From the NCBI GenBank assembly GCA_020248405.1, contig JADCHQ010000015.1, forward strand, positions 140,643 through 204,642: a stretch of 64,000 nt of DNA, in the 5' to 3' direction. Source of the stretch: Rhodocyclaceae bacterium. Its GTDB lineage: Bacteria > Pseudomonadota > Gammaproteobacteria > Burkholderiales > Ga0077523. The translations under genes were made by a program, and so were the position numbers. Positions within the stretch are counted from its first letter, which is position 1; every line of letters begins with the position of its first letter. The notes under the pieces are model-generated. The model worked only from the letters and a program-made list of their open reading frames with translations. It had not been told where the DNA came from and made no database searches. Positions 39,250-50,070 of the stretch are shown one piece after another.

Positions 39250-39987
39250 TCAATGCCCTAGGTAGGTCTCGATGACCCGGGGGTCGGCCTGCACGTCGTC
39301 CATGCTGCCCTCGGCGAGCAGCTTGCCCTGGTGCAGCACCGTGACCTTGTGAGCGATCATGCGCACGAAGGCCATGTCGTGCTCGATCACCACCACCGAG
39401 CGGCCCTTGGTGATGCCGTTGAGCAATTCCGCCGTTTGCTCGCGCTCGCGGGCGCTCATGCCCGCCACCGGCTCATCCAGCAGCAGCAGTTCCGGATCCT
39501 GCATGAGCAGCATGCCGATTTCGAGCCACTGCTTCTGGCCATGGGACAGCAGCCCCGCCTTGGTGGAGAGCTGCTCGCGCAGGAAGATCTGGCTGGCCAC
39601 GCCCTGAACCTTCCCCACCACGGCGGCATCGGGCCGGAAGAACAGCGAACCGAACACGCTGCGTTTCTTCGGCCAGGAGATTTCCAGGTTTTCGGCCACG
39701 GTCAGGTCTTCGTACACCGAGGGATTCTGGAACTTGCGGCCCACGCCGGCGCGGGTGATCTGGAACTCGATCATCTCGGTGAGTTCGAGGTTCTTGAACT
39801 TTACCGTCCCCGCGGTGGGCTTGGTCTTGCCGCAGATCATGTCGAGGAGGGTGGTCTTGCCCGCGCCGTTGGGGCCGATCACGCAGCGCAGTTCGTCCTG
39901 CTCCACGTAGAAGTTGAGACCGTCCACGGCCTTGAAGCCGTCGAAGGAGACGGTGAGGCCGTCTACCTGAAGGATGAGCGCGGCCAT
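39250..39987 (-). CDS. urtD: Urea/short-amide ABC transporter ATPase UrtD, copy 1
   Basis: 245-residue LivG-like ATPase with Walker A GPNGAGKT, the UrtD segment LRCVIGPNGAGKTTLLDMIC, LSHGQKQWLEIGMLLMQDP in place of the usual ABC signature, and LLLDEPVAGM. One base separates it from urtC. Confidence 0.94.
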   Translation of the reverse strand: MAALILQVDGLTVSFDGFKAVDGLNFYVEQDELRCVIGPNGAGKTTLLDMICGKTKPTAGTVKFKNLELTEMIEFQITRAGVGRKFQNPSVYEDLTVAENLEISWPKKRSVFGSLFFRPDAAVVGKVQGVASQIFLREQLSTKAGLLSHGQKQWLEIGMLLMQDPELLLLDEPVAGMSAREREQTAELLNGITKGRSVVVIEHDMAFVRMIAHKVTVLHQGKLLAEGSMDDVQADPRVIETYLGH

Positions 39988-39988
39988 C

Positions 39989-41119
39989 TCAGGCGCCCCC
40001 GCCAGCGGCGCGCCCGCGCAGCCGGTCGAGCAGCCCGGCCAGCCCCGTGGGCAGGAACATCACCACCACCACGAACAACAGGCCGATGAAGTAGGGCCAG
40101 TACTCCACGAAATTCTCCGAGAAGAAGGTCTTGGCCCAGCCCACGATGAGCGCCCCGTACACCGCGCCCACCAGCGACAGCCGCCCGCCCACTGCTGCGT
40201 AGATGACCATTTCCACCGAGGGCACGATGCCCACCAGCGAAGGCGAGGCGAGACCCACCTGAATGGTGAACATGGCGCCGCCGATGGAGGAAAACAGCGC
40301 GGCCACCGCGAAGATGAAAGCCTTGAACAGCGCCGGGTCGTAGCCGGAAAAACGCACCCGGTCCTCGCGGTCGCGGATCGCCACCAATACCCGTCCCAGC
40401 CGGCTGCGCAGGATGAAGGCGCCGATGGCCACGCACAACAGCAGCAATCCGGCCGTGATCATGTACATGGTGACCTTGGAGCGGTCGTTGTCCAGGTCGT
40501 GGCCGAGGAAGGTCTTGAAGTCGGTGATGCCGTTCACGCCGCCCGTGTAGCCCTGCTGGCCGATGATGACGATAGCCATGATGGCCGACAGGGCCAGGGT
40601 GACGATGGAAAAGTACACGCCGCCCACCCGCTTGCGGAAGTTGGCGTAGGACAGCACGAAGGCAAGCAGCGGCGGGATCACCAGGATGGCTGCTACGGTG
40701 AACCATACGTGGTGAAAGGGCTCCCACCACCACGGAAGCTTCTCAACGCTGTTCCAGGACATGAAGTCGGGCAGGCCCTCCTGGCCGAAGAAGGCCGACA
40801 GGGCAGTGCCCGAGGATGAGTCCGCGTTGGCCGCCGCCTCGAGCTTGAGGAACATGGCCATCATGTAGCTGCCGAGCCCGAAGAACACGCCCTGACCCAG
40901 GCTGAGGATGCCACCGTAGCCCCAGATCAGAACGATGCCCACGGCACAGAAGCCCAGGCACAGGTACTTGGCCGCCAGGCCCAGCCGGAAAACATCCATG
41001 GCGAGGGGAAACACCACCAGCATGAGGGCCGCGAGCAGCCCGAAGCTGGCGACGCCCCACCAGTTGCCGCGGCGGCTGGAGGCGCCGGAGGCCACGGGGA
41101 CGGAGACGGTTTCGCTCAT
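39989..41119 (-). CDS. urtC: Urea/short-amide ABC transporter permease UrtC, copy 1
   Basis: 376-residue LivM-type inner-membrane permease with multiple helices and the UrtC hallmarks NFRKRVGGVYFSIVTLAL, IRDREDRVRFSGYDPALFK and SVEMVIYAAVGGRLSLVG. ATG 41119 overlaps the urtB stop (ATGA). Partner of UrtB. Confidence 0.93.
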   Translation of the reverse strand: MSETVSVPVASGASSRRGNWWGVASFGLLAALMLVVFPLAMDVFRLGLAAKYLCLGFCAVGIVLIWGYGGILSLGQGVFFGLGSYMMAMFLKLEAAANADSSSGTALSAFFGQEGLPDFMSWNSVEKLPWWWEPFHHVWFTVAAILVIPPLLAFVLSYANFRKRVGGVYFSIVTLALSAIMAIVIIGQQGYTGGVNGITDFKTFLGHDLDNDRSKVTMYMITAGLLLLCVAIGAFILRSRLGRVLVAIRDREDRVRFSGYDPALFKAFIFAVAALFSSIGGAMFTIQVGLASPSLVGIVPSVEMVIYAAVGGRLSLVGAVYGALIVGWAKTFFSENFVEYWPYFIGLLFVVVVMFLPTGLAGLLDRLRGRAAGGGA

Positions 41120-42021
41120 GCGCGCCGCACCTTGGAGGCGAACAGCCCGTTGGGCCGGAAGTAAAGCACCACGATCACCAGCAGCAGGATGCTGGCCCGG
41201 GCCATGGAGCCGCTCATGGTGTACTCGAACCAGCTCTGCATCTGGCCGATCATGAAGGCCGAGGCGATGGTGCCCAGCAGGCTTTCCACGCCGCCGAAGA
41301 CCACCACGATGAAGGTGTCCACGATGTAGGCCTGGCCGGTGGTGGGGCCGGTGGAGGCGAGCATGGTGAAGGAGCTGCCGGCGATGCCCGCCAGCCCGCA
41401 GCCCAGGGCGAAGGTGAAGGCATCCACGCGCTCGGTGTTGATGCCGGCAGCACCGGCCATGGGGCGGTTCTGGGTGACGGCGCGGATCCGCAGCCCCCAG
41501 CGGGTGCGGTACAGGAACAGGTAGACAGTAGCGGCGGTGACCACCGCCAAGGCGATGATGAAGATGCGCGACAGGGGCAAGGCGATGCCCTCGGTGACCG
41601 CCCAGGCGCCCTGGAGCCAGGACACGGTGGGCACCTCCACCTCCTTGGCGTTGATGAACTGGCGGAACAGCTGCTGTAGGATCAGCGACAGGCCCCACGT
41701 GGCGAGCATGGTGTCCAGCGGCCGCTTGTAGAGGAAGCGAATGAGCCCCCGCTCCAGCGCCCAGCCGAAGGCGAAGGTCACGCAAAAGGCCAGCACGATG
41801 CCCACCAGGAAGTAGATGCCGAACAGCCCCGGCAGGAACTTCGCGAAAAACATGGCGGTGAAATAGGTGGTGTAGGCGCCCATGGCCATCAGCTCTCCGT
41901 GGGCCATGTTGATCACGCCCATGAGGCCGAAGACGATGGCAAGCCCGAGGGCCATCAGGGTGAGGATGGTGAACAGGCTCAGGCCCGTGAAGGCCTGCAT
42001 CGCCATCAAATCAAAGTTCAT
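41116..42021 (-). CDS. urtB: Urea/short-amide ABC transporter permease UrtB, copy 1 (short form)
   Basis: 301-residue LivH-type permease: VFGLMGVINMAHGELMAMGA, TMLATWGLSLILQQ and IRAVTQNRPMAGAAGI are typical UrtB segments. It lacks the about 230-residue N-terminal periplasmic domain found in copy 2, resembling the amide-transport FmdE-like permeases. ATG 42021 chosen for MNFDLMAMQAF. Confidence 0.92.
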   Translation of the reverse strand: MNFDLMAMQAFTGLSLFTILTLMALGLAIVFGLMGVINMAHGELMAMGAYTTYFTAMFFAKFLPGLFGIYFLVGIVLAFCVTFAFGWALERGLIRFLYKRPLDTMLATWGLSLILQQLFRQFINAKEVEVPTVSWLQGAWAVTEGIALPLSRIFIIALAVVTAATVYLFLYRTRWGLRIRAVTQNRPMAGAAGINTERVDAFTFALGCGLAGIAGSSFTMLASTGPTTGQAYIVDTFIVVVFGGVESLLGTIASAFMIGQMQSWFEYTMSGSMARASILLLVIVVLYFRPNGLFASKVRRA

Positions 42022-42064
42022 GAAGCGTTGTCCGGTGGACTCGCGCGGGGCGCGGCAAGCGGGA

Positions 42065-42082
42065 GCCGGCCCGCAGGCCGGC
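42065..42082 (-). repeat. Intercistronic hairpin after urtA copy 1
   Basis: Seven-base perfect stem (extendable with flanking G/C runs) and 4-base loop between urtA and urtB. Its position matches hairpins following other binding-protein genes in this window and could raise the binding-protein to permease ratio. Confidence 0.45.
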
Positions 42083-42109
42083 CCCCCCAACTCCGATGCC
42101 TTCAGGCCA

Positions 42110-43303
42110 TTACAACTTCGGGAAGGGATTCGGCTCGATCAGCGGCGACTCGTAGATCATGTTGACCTGGCCGTCTGCCTGGAAAGTGCCGATGCGCGCG
42201 TGCTTCCACAGATGGTGGTTGCTGGCGTGGAACTTCACCTTGCCCTCGGGCGCATCGATTTCGAGATTGCTGGATGCCGCCACGACCTTCTCCACGTCGA
42301 AGCTCTTGGCTTTCTCGGCCGCCATCTTCCACAGGTACACGCCGATGTAGCCGCACTCCAGGGTGTCGCCCACCACGCGGCCGGCACCGTACTTGGCCTT
42401 GAACGCCTTGACGAACTTGTCGTTGGCGCCGTTCTTGAGGCTCTGAAAGTAGCCCATGCAGGTGAGGGTGTCGGCGGTGTTGTCGGCACCGATGCCCGAA
42501 ACTTCCTCTTCGGACACGGCCAGGGACAGCAGGGTCTGGTTCTTGCCGGTGATGCCCGCGGCGGTGAGCTGCTTGAAGAAGGCCACGTTGCTGCCGCCCA
42601 CCACGCAGTTCAGGATGACGTCGGGCTTGGCACCCTTGATCTTGTTGATGACCGAGGAGAACTCGATGTGGCCCAGCGGGTAGTAGTCTTCACCCACCAG
42701 CTTGCCGCCGCCCTTGGCCAGCACGGCCTTGGCGATCTTGATGGTGGTACGCGGCCAGATGTAGTCGGAACCGATCATGTAGAACGTCTTGCCCTTGTTC
42801 TTCATGAGCCATTCCATGGCGGCGATCACAGACTGGGACGCCTCCTGCGCCGTGTACATGATGTTGGGCGACTGCTCCAGACCCTCGTAATAGGTGGGGT
42901 AGTACAGCAGGCCCTTGGACTTCTCGAACACCGGCAGCACGGCCTTGCGGGAGGCGGAGGTGTAGCAGCCGAACACGGACGCCACCTTGTCCTTTTCGAT
43001 GAGCTTGCGGGCCTTCTCGGCGAAGGTGGGCCAGTCGCTGGCACCGTCCTCCACCACCGCCTCGATCTTCTGGCCCATCACGCCGCCGGCCTTGTTGATC
43101 TCCTCGATGGCCAGCTGCTCGGCGTCCACCACTGACTTTTCGGCGATGGCAATGGTGCCGGTGAGCGAGTGCAGGATGCCCACCTTGACCGTGTTGGCCT
43201 GCGCGCCCGCCGTCCGGATGTTGAGCATCGGGAAGGGCACGGCTCCCGCCGCGGCGATCGCGGACGAGGTCTTGATGAATTGACGTCTGTTGAAATTACT
43301 CAC
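42110..43303 (-). CDS. urtA: Urea/short-amide ABC transporter binding protein UrtA, copy 1
   Basis: 397-residue periplasmic receptor of the UrtA/AmiC/FmdD family. It has a Tat-like signal (NRRQFIK near residue 5, hydrophobic stretch, processing after ...TAGAQA) and then VKVGILHSLTGTIAIAEKSV. GTG start at 43303 has AAGGAG upstream. First gene of the long leftward operon; linkage with amiE suggests short-chain amides as well as urea, as known for FmdDEF of methylotrophs (inference). Confidence 0.92.
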   Translation of the reverse strand: MSNFNRRQFIKTSSAIAAAGAVPFPMLNIRTAGAQANTVKVGILHSLTGTIAIAEKSVVDAEQLAIEEINKAGGVMGQKIEAVVEDGASDWPTFAEKARKLIEKDKVASVFGCYTSASRKAVLPVFEKSKGLLYYPTYYEGLEQSPNIMYTAQEASQSVIAAMEWLMKNKGKTFYMIGSDYIWPRTTIKIAKAVLAKGGGKLVGEDYYPLGHIEFSSVINKIKGAKPDVILNCVVGGSNVAFFKQLTAAGITGKNQTLLSLAVSEEEVSGIGADNTADTLTCMGYFQSLKNGANDKFVKAFKAKYGAGRVVGDTLECGYIGVYLWKMAAEKAKSFDVEKVVAASSNLEIDAPEGKVKFHASNHHLWKHARIGTFQADGQVNMIYESPLIEPNPFPKL

Positions 43304-43422
43304 GGTCTCTCCTTGTCCGGGGCTCGGGGCCCCTAATGGTTGGCACGTCGATTGAGAAGTCACAGCACCGCCCTCGAGGGTCGCGCCCGCACCACACGTG
43401 CGCACCGCCCGCCCGCCGGACG

Positions 43423-43464
43423 AAAAAAAAGCCCGAACCCCGGAAAAATCCGGCTCTCGGGCTT
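43423..43464 (-). terminator. Leader terminator of the urt-ami-ure operon
   Basis: On the minus strand an 8-base outer stem (43464-43457 with 43436-43429), a 3+3 internal loop, a CCGG/CCGG inner stem and an ATTTTT loop are followed directly by eight U residues (43430-43423). It lies about 120 bases before urtA. Its 5' strand overlaps the second ANTAR hairpin, so the two structures exclude each other. Confidence 0.85.
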
Positions 43465-43497
43465 CTTTGCCTGTGGTCGGTGCGACGCCTGTGTCGC
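43458..43497 (-). promoter_or_regulatory. ANTAR (AmiR) antitermination target: two hexaloop hairpins
   Basis: Hairpin P1 (43497-43482) is GCGAC-ACAGGC-GTCGC; hairpin P2 (43473-43458) is CAGGC-AAAGAA-GCCCG with one mismatch in the stem. Both have six-base loops with A at position 1 and G at position 4, the known ANTAR-binding dual-hexaloop signature. P2 shares bases with the terminator stem, so AmiR binding should prevent termination. AmiR is encoded nearby on the other strand. Confidence 0.85.
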
Positions 43498-43584
43498 GCT
43501 GACCGCTATGAGGTGGCGCGCGCCGGTTGCGCCGCCGAACGCTTTTGAGCAAAACGGAGACCACCTGATCGCCGCCCTGCAAAT

Positions 43585-43600
43585 TGCGTGGATCGTGCCA
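43585..43600 (-). promoter_or_regulatory. Sigma-54 promoter of the urt-ami-ure operon
   Basis: Minus-strand TGGCACGATCCACGCA. Compared with TGGCACG-N4-TTGCW it matches everywhere except the TT, with GG and GC in correct spacing. Predicted start about 43574, roughly 77 bases before the first ANTAR hairpin. Confidence 0.7.
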
Positions 43601-43684
43601 TCGAACTCATTGAGATTGCAAGCGAATATGGACGGGCAACGCCGACTCGGGAGGAGCGCTGCGGGATCGTAGAACCGGCATGGC

Positions 43685-43734
43685 GCTCTTAATTGGTGCG
43701 AGACATGAAGAGAATGCCCGATATCGGGGCATTC
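43685..43734. promoter_or_regulatory. Paired NtrC-like boxes upstream of urtA copy 1
   Basis: GCTCTTAATTGGTGC (43685-43699) matches GCACY-N5-RGTGC at 9 of 10 fixed positions. A 23-base palindrome (43712-43734) is centred exactly 31 bases away and matches at 7 of 10. Centres are about -118 and -149 from the predicted sigma-54 start, as expected for NtrC enhancers. Confidence 0.5.
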
Positions 43735-43948
43735 ATTCGTGCCTGCTTGAGCACGCTAGAATGTGGGCATCCGTGTCATTCCCAGCGCATCCCGGCCTCC
43801 GGCACCGCGATTTCCGTGGCAGGTGCAGGAATTGCTCCAGCGCTGCATCACTCCGCACGGGCGCATTGCCAACCCGGCTGCCGGCCGCAAGGAAGCGGCC
43901 CCGAGCCACGGCCGGAGGAACGCAGCACAACCGAGAAGACCCAATTTT

Positions 43949-45106
43949 ATGAATTTGCGAACCGGTGCTCCCGTACGCGTGGGCATGCTGTTCTCCGAGA
44001 CCGGCGTGACGGCGGCCATCGAGCGCTCCGAACGCCTGGCCACGCAGCTTGCGGTTGAAGAAATCAACGCATCCGGCGGCATCGGCGGGCGCCCGCTTGA
44101 ACTCGTATCCCACGATCCCCAGTCCAGCCCGGCCGCCTACCGCACCCTGGCCGAATCGCTGGTGGCCGATGACGGCGTCAAAGTGATTCTGGGGTGCTAC
44201 ATGTCCAGCACCCGCAAGGCCGTCTTGCCGGTGCTCGAACGCTGGAATGCGCTGCTGCTCTACCCCACGCTCTACGAGGGCTTTGAATACTCGCGCCACG
44301 TGTTCTACACGGGGGCGGCCCCCAACCAGAACAGCGTGCAACTGGCCGAGCACATGACCCGCAGCTTCGGCTCGCGCGTGTTCATGGTGGGATCGGACTA
44401 CGTGTACCCGCACGAATCCAACCGCATCATGAGCGACCTTGTCTTCGAGCGCGGCGGCGAGAAGGTGGCCGAGATCTACCTGCCCCTGGAGGCGAAGCCG
44501 GAAGATTTCCGGGCCATTGTCAAACGCATCAAGACCCAGCAGCCCGACTTCATTTTCTCCACCGTGGTGGGCGAGGGCACCGCCATGCTCTACCGGGCCT
44601 ACGCCGAGGCAGGGCTGGATCCGGCGCGCATGCCCATTGCCAGCCTCACCACCACCGAGGCCGAGATCAATTCCATGGGAGCGCAATTCGCCGTGGGTCA
44701 CCTCACCTCGGCGCCCTATTTCCAGTCGCTGGACACACCCGCCAATCGCCGCTGCGTCGCATCCTTCAAGGCGCGTTACGGCGATGACAAGGTCACCAAC
44801 CAGTGCTGGGAGGCAGCCTATTTCCAGGTGCACCTGCTGGCCGATGCCATGCGCCGCACCGATCCCGACGACGTGGAAGCGCTGCTGCGCGCCCTGCCCG
44901 GTTCGGAGTTCGGCGCACCACAGGGCCGCGTGCGCGTGGACGAACACAACCACCACACCTGGCTCAAGCCGCGCATCGGCCGGGCCCGCGAGGACGGGCA
45001 GTTCGACATCATCGAGGAGGCCCGCTCCTGGGTGCGGCCCGACCCCTACCTGGTGTCGCACACCCTGGAGGACTGGAGCGTGCGCGTGAAGCTCGAGAGC
45101 GCCTGA
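43949..45106 (+). CDS. amiC: AmiC, amide-sensing negative regulator
   Basis: A 385-residue cytoplasmic periplasmic-binding-fold protein (no signal peptide), the same length as Pseudomonas AmiC. Segments VRVGMLFSETGVTAAIERSE, LGCYMSSTRKAVLPVLER and NHHTWLKPRIGR place it in the AmiC/UrtA family. In Pseudomonas AmiC sequesters AmiR until an amide binds. ATG 43949 gives MNLRTGAPVRVGM; earlier codons look non-coding. Divergent from urtA, followed by amiR after 7 bases. Confidence 0.93.
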   Translation: MNLRTGAPVRVGMLFSETGVTAAIERSERLATQLAVEEINASGGIGGRPLELVSHDPQSSPAAYRTLAESLVADDGVKVILGCYMSSTRKAVLPVLERWNALLLYPTLYEGFEYSRHVFYTGAAPNQNSVQLAEHMTRSFGSRVFMVGSDYVYPHESNRIMSDLVFERGGEKVAEIYLPLEAKPEDFRAIVKRIKTQQPDFIFSTVVGEGTAMLYRAYAEAGLDPARMPIASLTTTEAEINSMGAQFAVGHLTSAPYFQSLDTPANRRCVASFKARYGDDKVTNQCWEAAYFQVHLLADAMRRTDPDDVEALLRALPGSEFGAPQGRVRVDEHNHHTWLKPRIGRAREDGQFDIIEEARSWVRPDPYLVSHTLEDWSVRVKLESA

Positions 45107-45113
45107 AACGGCC

Positions 45114-45743
45114 GTGGCCACCGCCGCTCCGCCGCGCCCCGATGGCGCCACTCCCGCGCTGCTGCGCGACCTGCGCTCGCTGCAGGTAGTGGTGTTCCAT
45201 CCCGACGACGCGGACGGTCAGGAACTGCTGGGACAGCTGCGCCGCATCGGCTGCCAGGTGAAGGCCTTCTGGCCGCCCCAGGAACGGCTGCCCGAGGACA
45301 CAGGGCTAGTGTTCTTCGCCGTGCGGCCCGAGGCGCTGGCCGAGGAGCCCGCCTGGCTCAAACGCGACCCGCTGCCGCCGGTGATCGCCGTGGTGAACTA
45401 CGAGAACCCCATCACCATCGAGGCGGTGCTGCGCCTGAACGCGGCGGGCATCGTGGCCTCGCCGGTGAAGTCCTTCGGCATCCTGTCGGCCACGGTGGTG
45501 GCGCTGTCCCAGTCGCTGCGCGCCCGCGAGCGCGAGCGCTACGTGACGCGCCTGGAGCAGCGCCTGGCCGGGCTGCGCAAGCTCGCCAAGGCCAAGACCG
45601 TGCTCATGCACTCTCGCGGCATCGGCGAGGAGCAGGCCTACCAGTTGATACGCTCCCAGGCCATGGCCAAGCGCGTCACCACCGAGGAGATCGCCGACGC
45701 CATCATCAAGGCCAACGACATCCTGTCCTTCGAGGGCAAGTAG
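45114..45743 (+). CDS. amiR: AmiR, ANTAR-domain transcription antiterminator
   Basis: 209 residues: an N-terminal pseudo-receiver domain, a coiled coil (about 138-160) and a C-terminal ANTAR RNA-binding domain with AKTVLMHSRGIGEEQAYQLI and the following helix with AMAKRVTTEEIADAII. Binds paired hexaloop hairpins in nascent mRNA and blocks termination. The GTG at 45114 follows amiC by 7 bases. The matching RNA target lies at 43458-43497 on the other strand. Confidence 0.94.
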   Translation: MATAAPPRPDGATPALLRDLRSLQVVVFHPDDADGQELLGQLRRIGCQVKAFWPPQERLPEDTGLVFFAVRPEALAEEPAWLKRDPLPPVIAVVNYENPITIEAVLRLNAAGIVASPVKSFGILSATVVALSQSLRARERERYVTRLEQRLAGLRKLAKAKTVLMHSRGIGEEQAYQLIRSQAMAKRVTTEEIADAIIKANDILSFEGK

Positions 45744-45882
45744 GGCGCGAAGCAGGGCCGGGCCGATGGTCCGGCAGCGCCGTGCGCCACGAGGCAGTGC
45801 AGCAGCGGGGACGGCTATCCTCCCCACGCATCCCAGACAACCGGGCGCGCCAGACGGGCCGTCCCTTCTTCCGGAGACCCTC

Positions 45883-46182
45883 ATGAACACCACCCGCACC
45901 CTGCTGTTTTGCCTCGCCGTCTTCCTGGCCGCCTGTTCGAAGCAGGAGGACCCTGCCAGCGCGGCGGGCGCCGCCAGGGAAGCCGTCAAGGACGCCGCCG
46001 GAGAGGCGAAAAATGCGGTGGAGGCCGCCAGGCAGTCGGCCCAGCAGGCGGTAAACAAGGCTGGCGAGGCAACCCGGGAGGCCGTGGACAAGGCAACCGG
46101 CGCGGTGGAGGCCGGCGCGGTCAAGGCCAGCGACGCAGTCAAGGATGCCGCCGCGACGGCGCGGGACGCGGCGGGCAAGTAA
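45883..46182 (+). CDS. Small lipoprotein with amphipathic-helix repeats
   Basis: A 99-residue protein with a lipoprotein signal (MNTTRTLLFCLAVFLAAC; lipobox LAAC at 15-18), followed by about 80 residues rich in Ala, Lys, Glu and Asp in 11-residue-like repeats (VKDAAGEAKNA, VEAARQSAQQA and so on), reminiscent of LEA or apolipoprotein-type amphipathic helices. GGAGA lies upstream of ATG 45883. It is 139 bases after amiR. Function unknown, perhaps envelope stress protection. Confidence 0.75.
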   Translation: MNTTRTLLFCLAVFLAACSKQEDPASAAGAAREAVKDAAGEAKNAVEAARQSAQQAVNKAGEATREAVDKATGAVEAGAVKASDAVKDAAATARDAAGK

Positions 46183-46200
46183 CCCGCGCCAGGCGTCGCC

Positions 46201-47897
<1,697 letters not shown>

Positions 47898-47901
<4 letters not shown>

Positions 47902-48215
47902 GGCGCCCCCTCGAGCCTGCCCTGCACCTTCTGCTGGAACCCGAACACCACCCGCTCGCCCGCGTAGGGCACCAGTTCCACCTCGCGCCCTTGACCCGGC
48001 TCGAAGCGCACCGCCGTGCCGGCGGGGATGTTCAGGCGGCGGCCGTAGGCAGCCGCGCGGTCGAAGGCCAGCGCCTCGTTGGTCTCGTAGAAGTGGTAGT
48101 GGGAGCCCACCTGCACGGGGCGGTCCCCGGTGTTGGTGACATGCAGGGTCACCACCGGGCGGCCGGCGTTGAGTTCGATATGGCCTGGAGCGGTGCGGAT
48201 TTCGCCGGGAATCAT
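47898..48215 (-). CDS. ureB: Urease beta subunit UreB, copy 2
   Basis: 105-residue structural subunit: [37 protein letters not shown] and [22 protein letters not shown] 48215, 2 bases after the ureA stop; overlaps ureC. Unfused, unlike copy 1. Confidence 0.95.
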
Positions 48216-48217
48216 GG

Positions 48218-48520
48218 TCAGCTGATCGGGTTGTGGACGGTGACCAGCTTGGTACCGTCGGGGAAGGTGGCTTCCACCTGGATCTCGGGAATCATTTCCG
48301 GCACGCCCTCCATCACGTCGTCGCGGCCGAGCAGCGTGGCGCCAAAGCCCATCAGCTCGGCCACGGAGCGCCCGTCGCGCGCCCCCTCCAGGACCGCGGC
48401 AGTGATGAAGGCCACCGCCTCGGGGTAGTTGAGCTTCAGGCCGCGTGCCTTGCGCCGCTCGGCCAGCAGCGCCGCGGTGAATATGAGCAGCTTGTCCTTC
48501 TCGCGTGGGGTCAGTTCCAT
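48218..48520 (-). CDS. ureA: Urease gamma subunit UreA, copy 2
   Basis: 100 residues, exactly the usual length: [20 protein letters not shown] start, [20 protein letters not shown] and [18 protein letters not shown]. 21 bases after urtE, so it belongs to the urt operon. Confidence 0.96.
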   Translation of the reverse strand: MELTPREKDKLLIFTAALLAERRKARGLKLNYPEAVAFITAAVLEGARDGRSVAELMGFGATLLGRDDVMEGVPEMIPEIQVEATFPDGTKLVTVHNPIS

Positions 48521-48541
48521 GGGGCGCCGAAATGGTGACAG

Positions 48542-49240
48542 TCACACGGCCAGGAGGCCGCGCACGTTTTCGCTCTGCATCGATTCGCCGGATCCGCTCT
48601 TGACAACCACACCCCGGTTCAGCACCAGGTAGTGGTCGGCGAGGGACTGGGCGAAATCATAGTACTGTTCCACGAGCAGAATCGCCATGTCCCCGCGCTG
48701 CGCCAGCGACCGGATGACGCGTTCAATGTCCTTGATGATGGAGGGCTGGATGCCCTCGGTGGGCTCGTCCAGTATCAGCACCCGGGGCTTCATGGCGAGC
48801 GCGCGCCCGATGGCGAGCTGCTGCTGCTGGCCGCCGGACAGATCGCCGCCGCGCCGGCCGCGCATCTGATGCAGGACCGGGAACATGGCATAGATCTCCT
48901 CCGGCACCTGACGCGCCTCGCCCGCGCTCTTCGAGGCAAGCCCCATGCGCAGGTTTTCCTCCACGGTGAGGCGAGGGAAGATTTCGCGGCCCTGGGGCAC
49001 ATAGCCTAGACCGATCGCCGCCCGCCGCTCCGGGCGCAGCGCGGTAATGTCGCGCCCGTCCAGCTCGATGCGCCCGGCGCGCACCGGCTCAAGGCCCATG
49101 ATGCACTTGAGCAGCGTGGTCTTGCCCACGCCGTTGCGGCCCAGCAAGGCGGTGACGCCGCCCATGGGCACTTGCAGCTCCACGGCTCGCAGCGTGTGGC
49201 TGGAGCCGTAGTAGTGGTCGAGAGCGCGAACGACGAGCAT
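48542..49240 (-). CDS. urtE: Urea ABC transporter ATPase UrtE, copy 2
   Basis: 232-residue LivF-like ATPase: Walker [17 protein letters not shown] signature and [16 protein letters not shown]. Starts 11 bases after urtD and is followed by ureA, the classic urt-ure order. Confidence 0.95.
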   Translation of the reverse strand: MLVVRALDHYYGSSHTLRAVELQVPMGGVTALLGRNGVGKTTLLKCIMGLEPVRAGRIELDGRDITALRPERRAAIGLGYVPQGREIFPRLTVEENLRMGLASKSAGEARQVPEEIYAMFPVLHQMRGRRGGDLSGGQQQQLAIGRALAMKPRVLILDEPTEGIQPSIIKDIERVIRSLAQRGDMAILLVEQYYDFAQSLADHYLVLNRGVVVKSGSGESMQSENVRGLLAV

Positions 49241-49251
49241 GGCGGATCGCG

Positions 49252-50070
49252 TTATCGGCCGAGGTAGACCTCGATGACCCGCTCGTTCGCCTTGACGGCG
49301 TCGAGGGGGCCCTCGGCCAGCACCGCGCCCTCATGCAGCACCGTCACCGTGGCGGCGATGGACGCGATGAAGTCCATGTCGTGCTCCACCACGATCAAGG
49401 TGTGCTCCCCGGCCAGGGCCTTGAAGAGCTCTGCGGTGCGGGCCGTCTCGTGATCGGTCATGCCGGCGGCAGGCTCGTCGAGCAGCAGCAGCCTGGGCTC
49501 CTGCATGAGCAGCATGCCGATCTCCAGCCACTGCTTCTGCCCGTGGGAGAGCGTTCCGGCCACCCGCCCGCCCTCGGCGCCCAGCCCGATGAGGTCGAGA
49601 ACCTCGCCGATGCAGGTCAGCTCAGCCGGCGATAGCCGCGCCCGCAGGCTGGCGCGCACCCGCTTGTCCGCTTTCATGGCGAGTTCCAGGTTTTCGACCA
49701 CCGTGTGATTTTCGAACACCGTGGGCTTCTGGAACTTGCGGCCGATGCCCGCGTGGGCGATCTGCGGCTCGGTGAGGCGCGTGAGATCGATGGTCTGCCC
49801 GAAGAACACCGTGCCCGAGTCGGGACGGGTCTTGCCGGTGATCACGTCCATCATGGTGGTCTTGCCAGCGCCGTTGGGGCCGATGATGCAGCGCAGCTCA
49901 CCGGTCTGTACCGTCAGCGTGAGCGCGTTCAAGGCCCGGAAACCGTCAAAGCTCACCGTGATGTCTTCGAGATAAAGGATCGGGCCGTGGCTGGTGTCCA
50001 CCCCTGGCCGGGCCACGTGGCTCAGACCCGTGGTGGCCCCGCCCTTGAAGTCATCCCCCGCCGGGCTCAC
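49252..50070 (-). CDS. urtD: Urea ABC transporter ATPase UrtD, copy 2
   Basis: 272-residue LivG-like ATPase with GPNGAGKT, GTLSHGQKQWLEIGMLLMQE and LLLLDEPAAGM. The GTG at 50070 overlaps the urtC stop (GTGA). It carries about 25 more N-terminal residues than copy 1 if this start is right; a later start is possible. Confidence 0.93.
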   Translation of the reverse strand: MSPAGDDFKGGATTGLSHVARPGVDTSHGPILYLEDITVSFDGFRALNALTLTVQTGELRCIIGPNGAGKTTMMDVITGKTRPDSGTVFFGQTIDLTRLTEPQIAHAGIGRKFQKPTVFENHTVVENLELAMKADKRVRASLRARLSPAELTCIGEVLDLIGLGAEGGRVAGTLSHGQKQWLEIGMLLMQEPRLLLLDEPAAGMTDHETARTAELFKALAGEHTLIVVEHDMDFIASIAATVTVLHEGAVLAEGPLDAVKANERVIEVYLGR

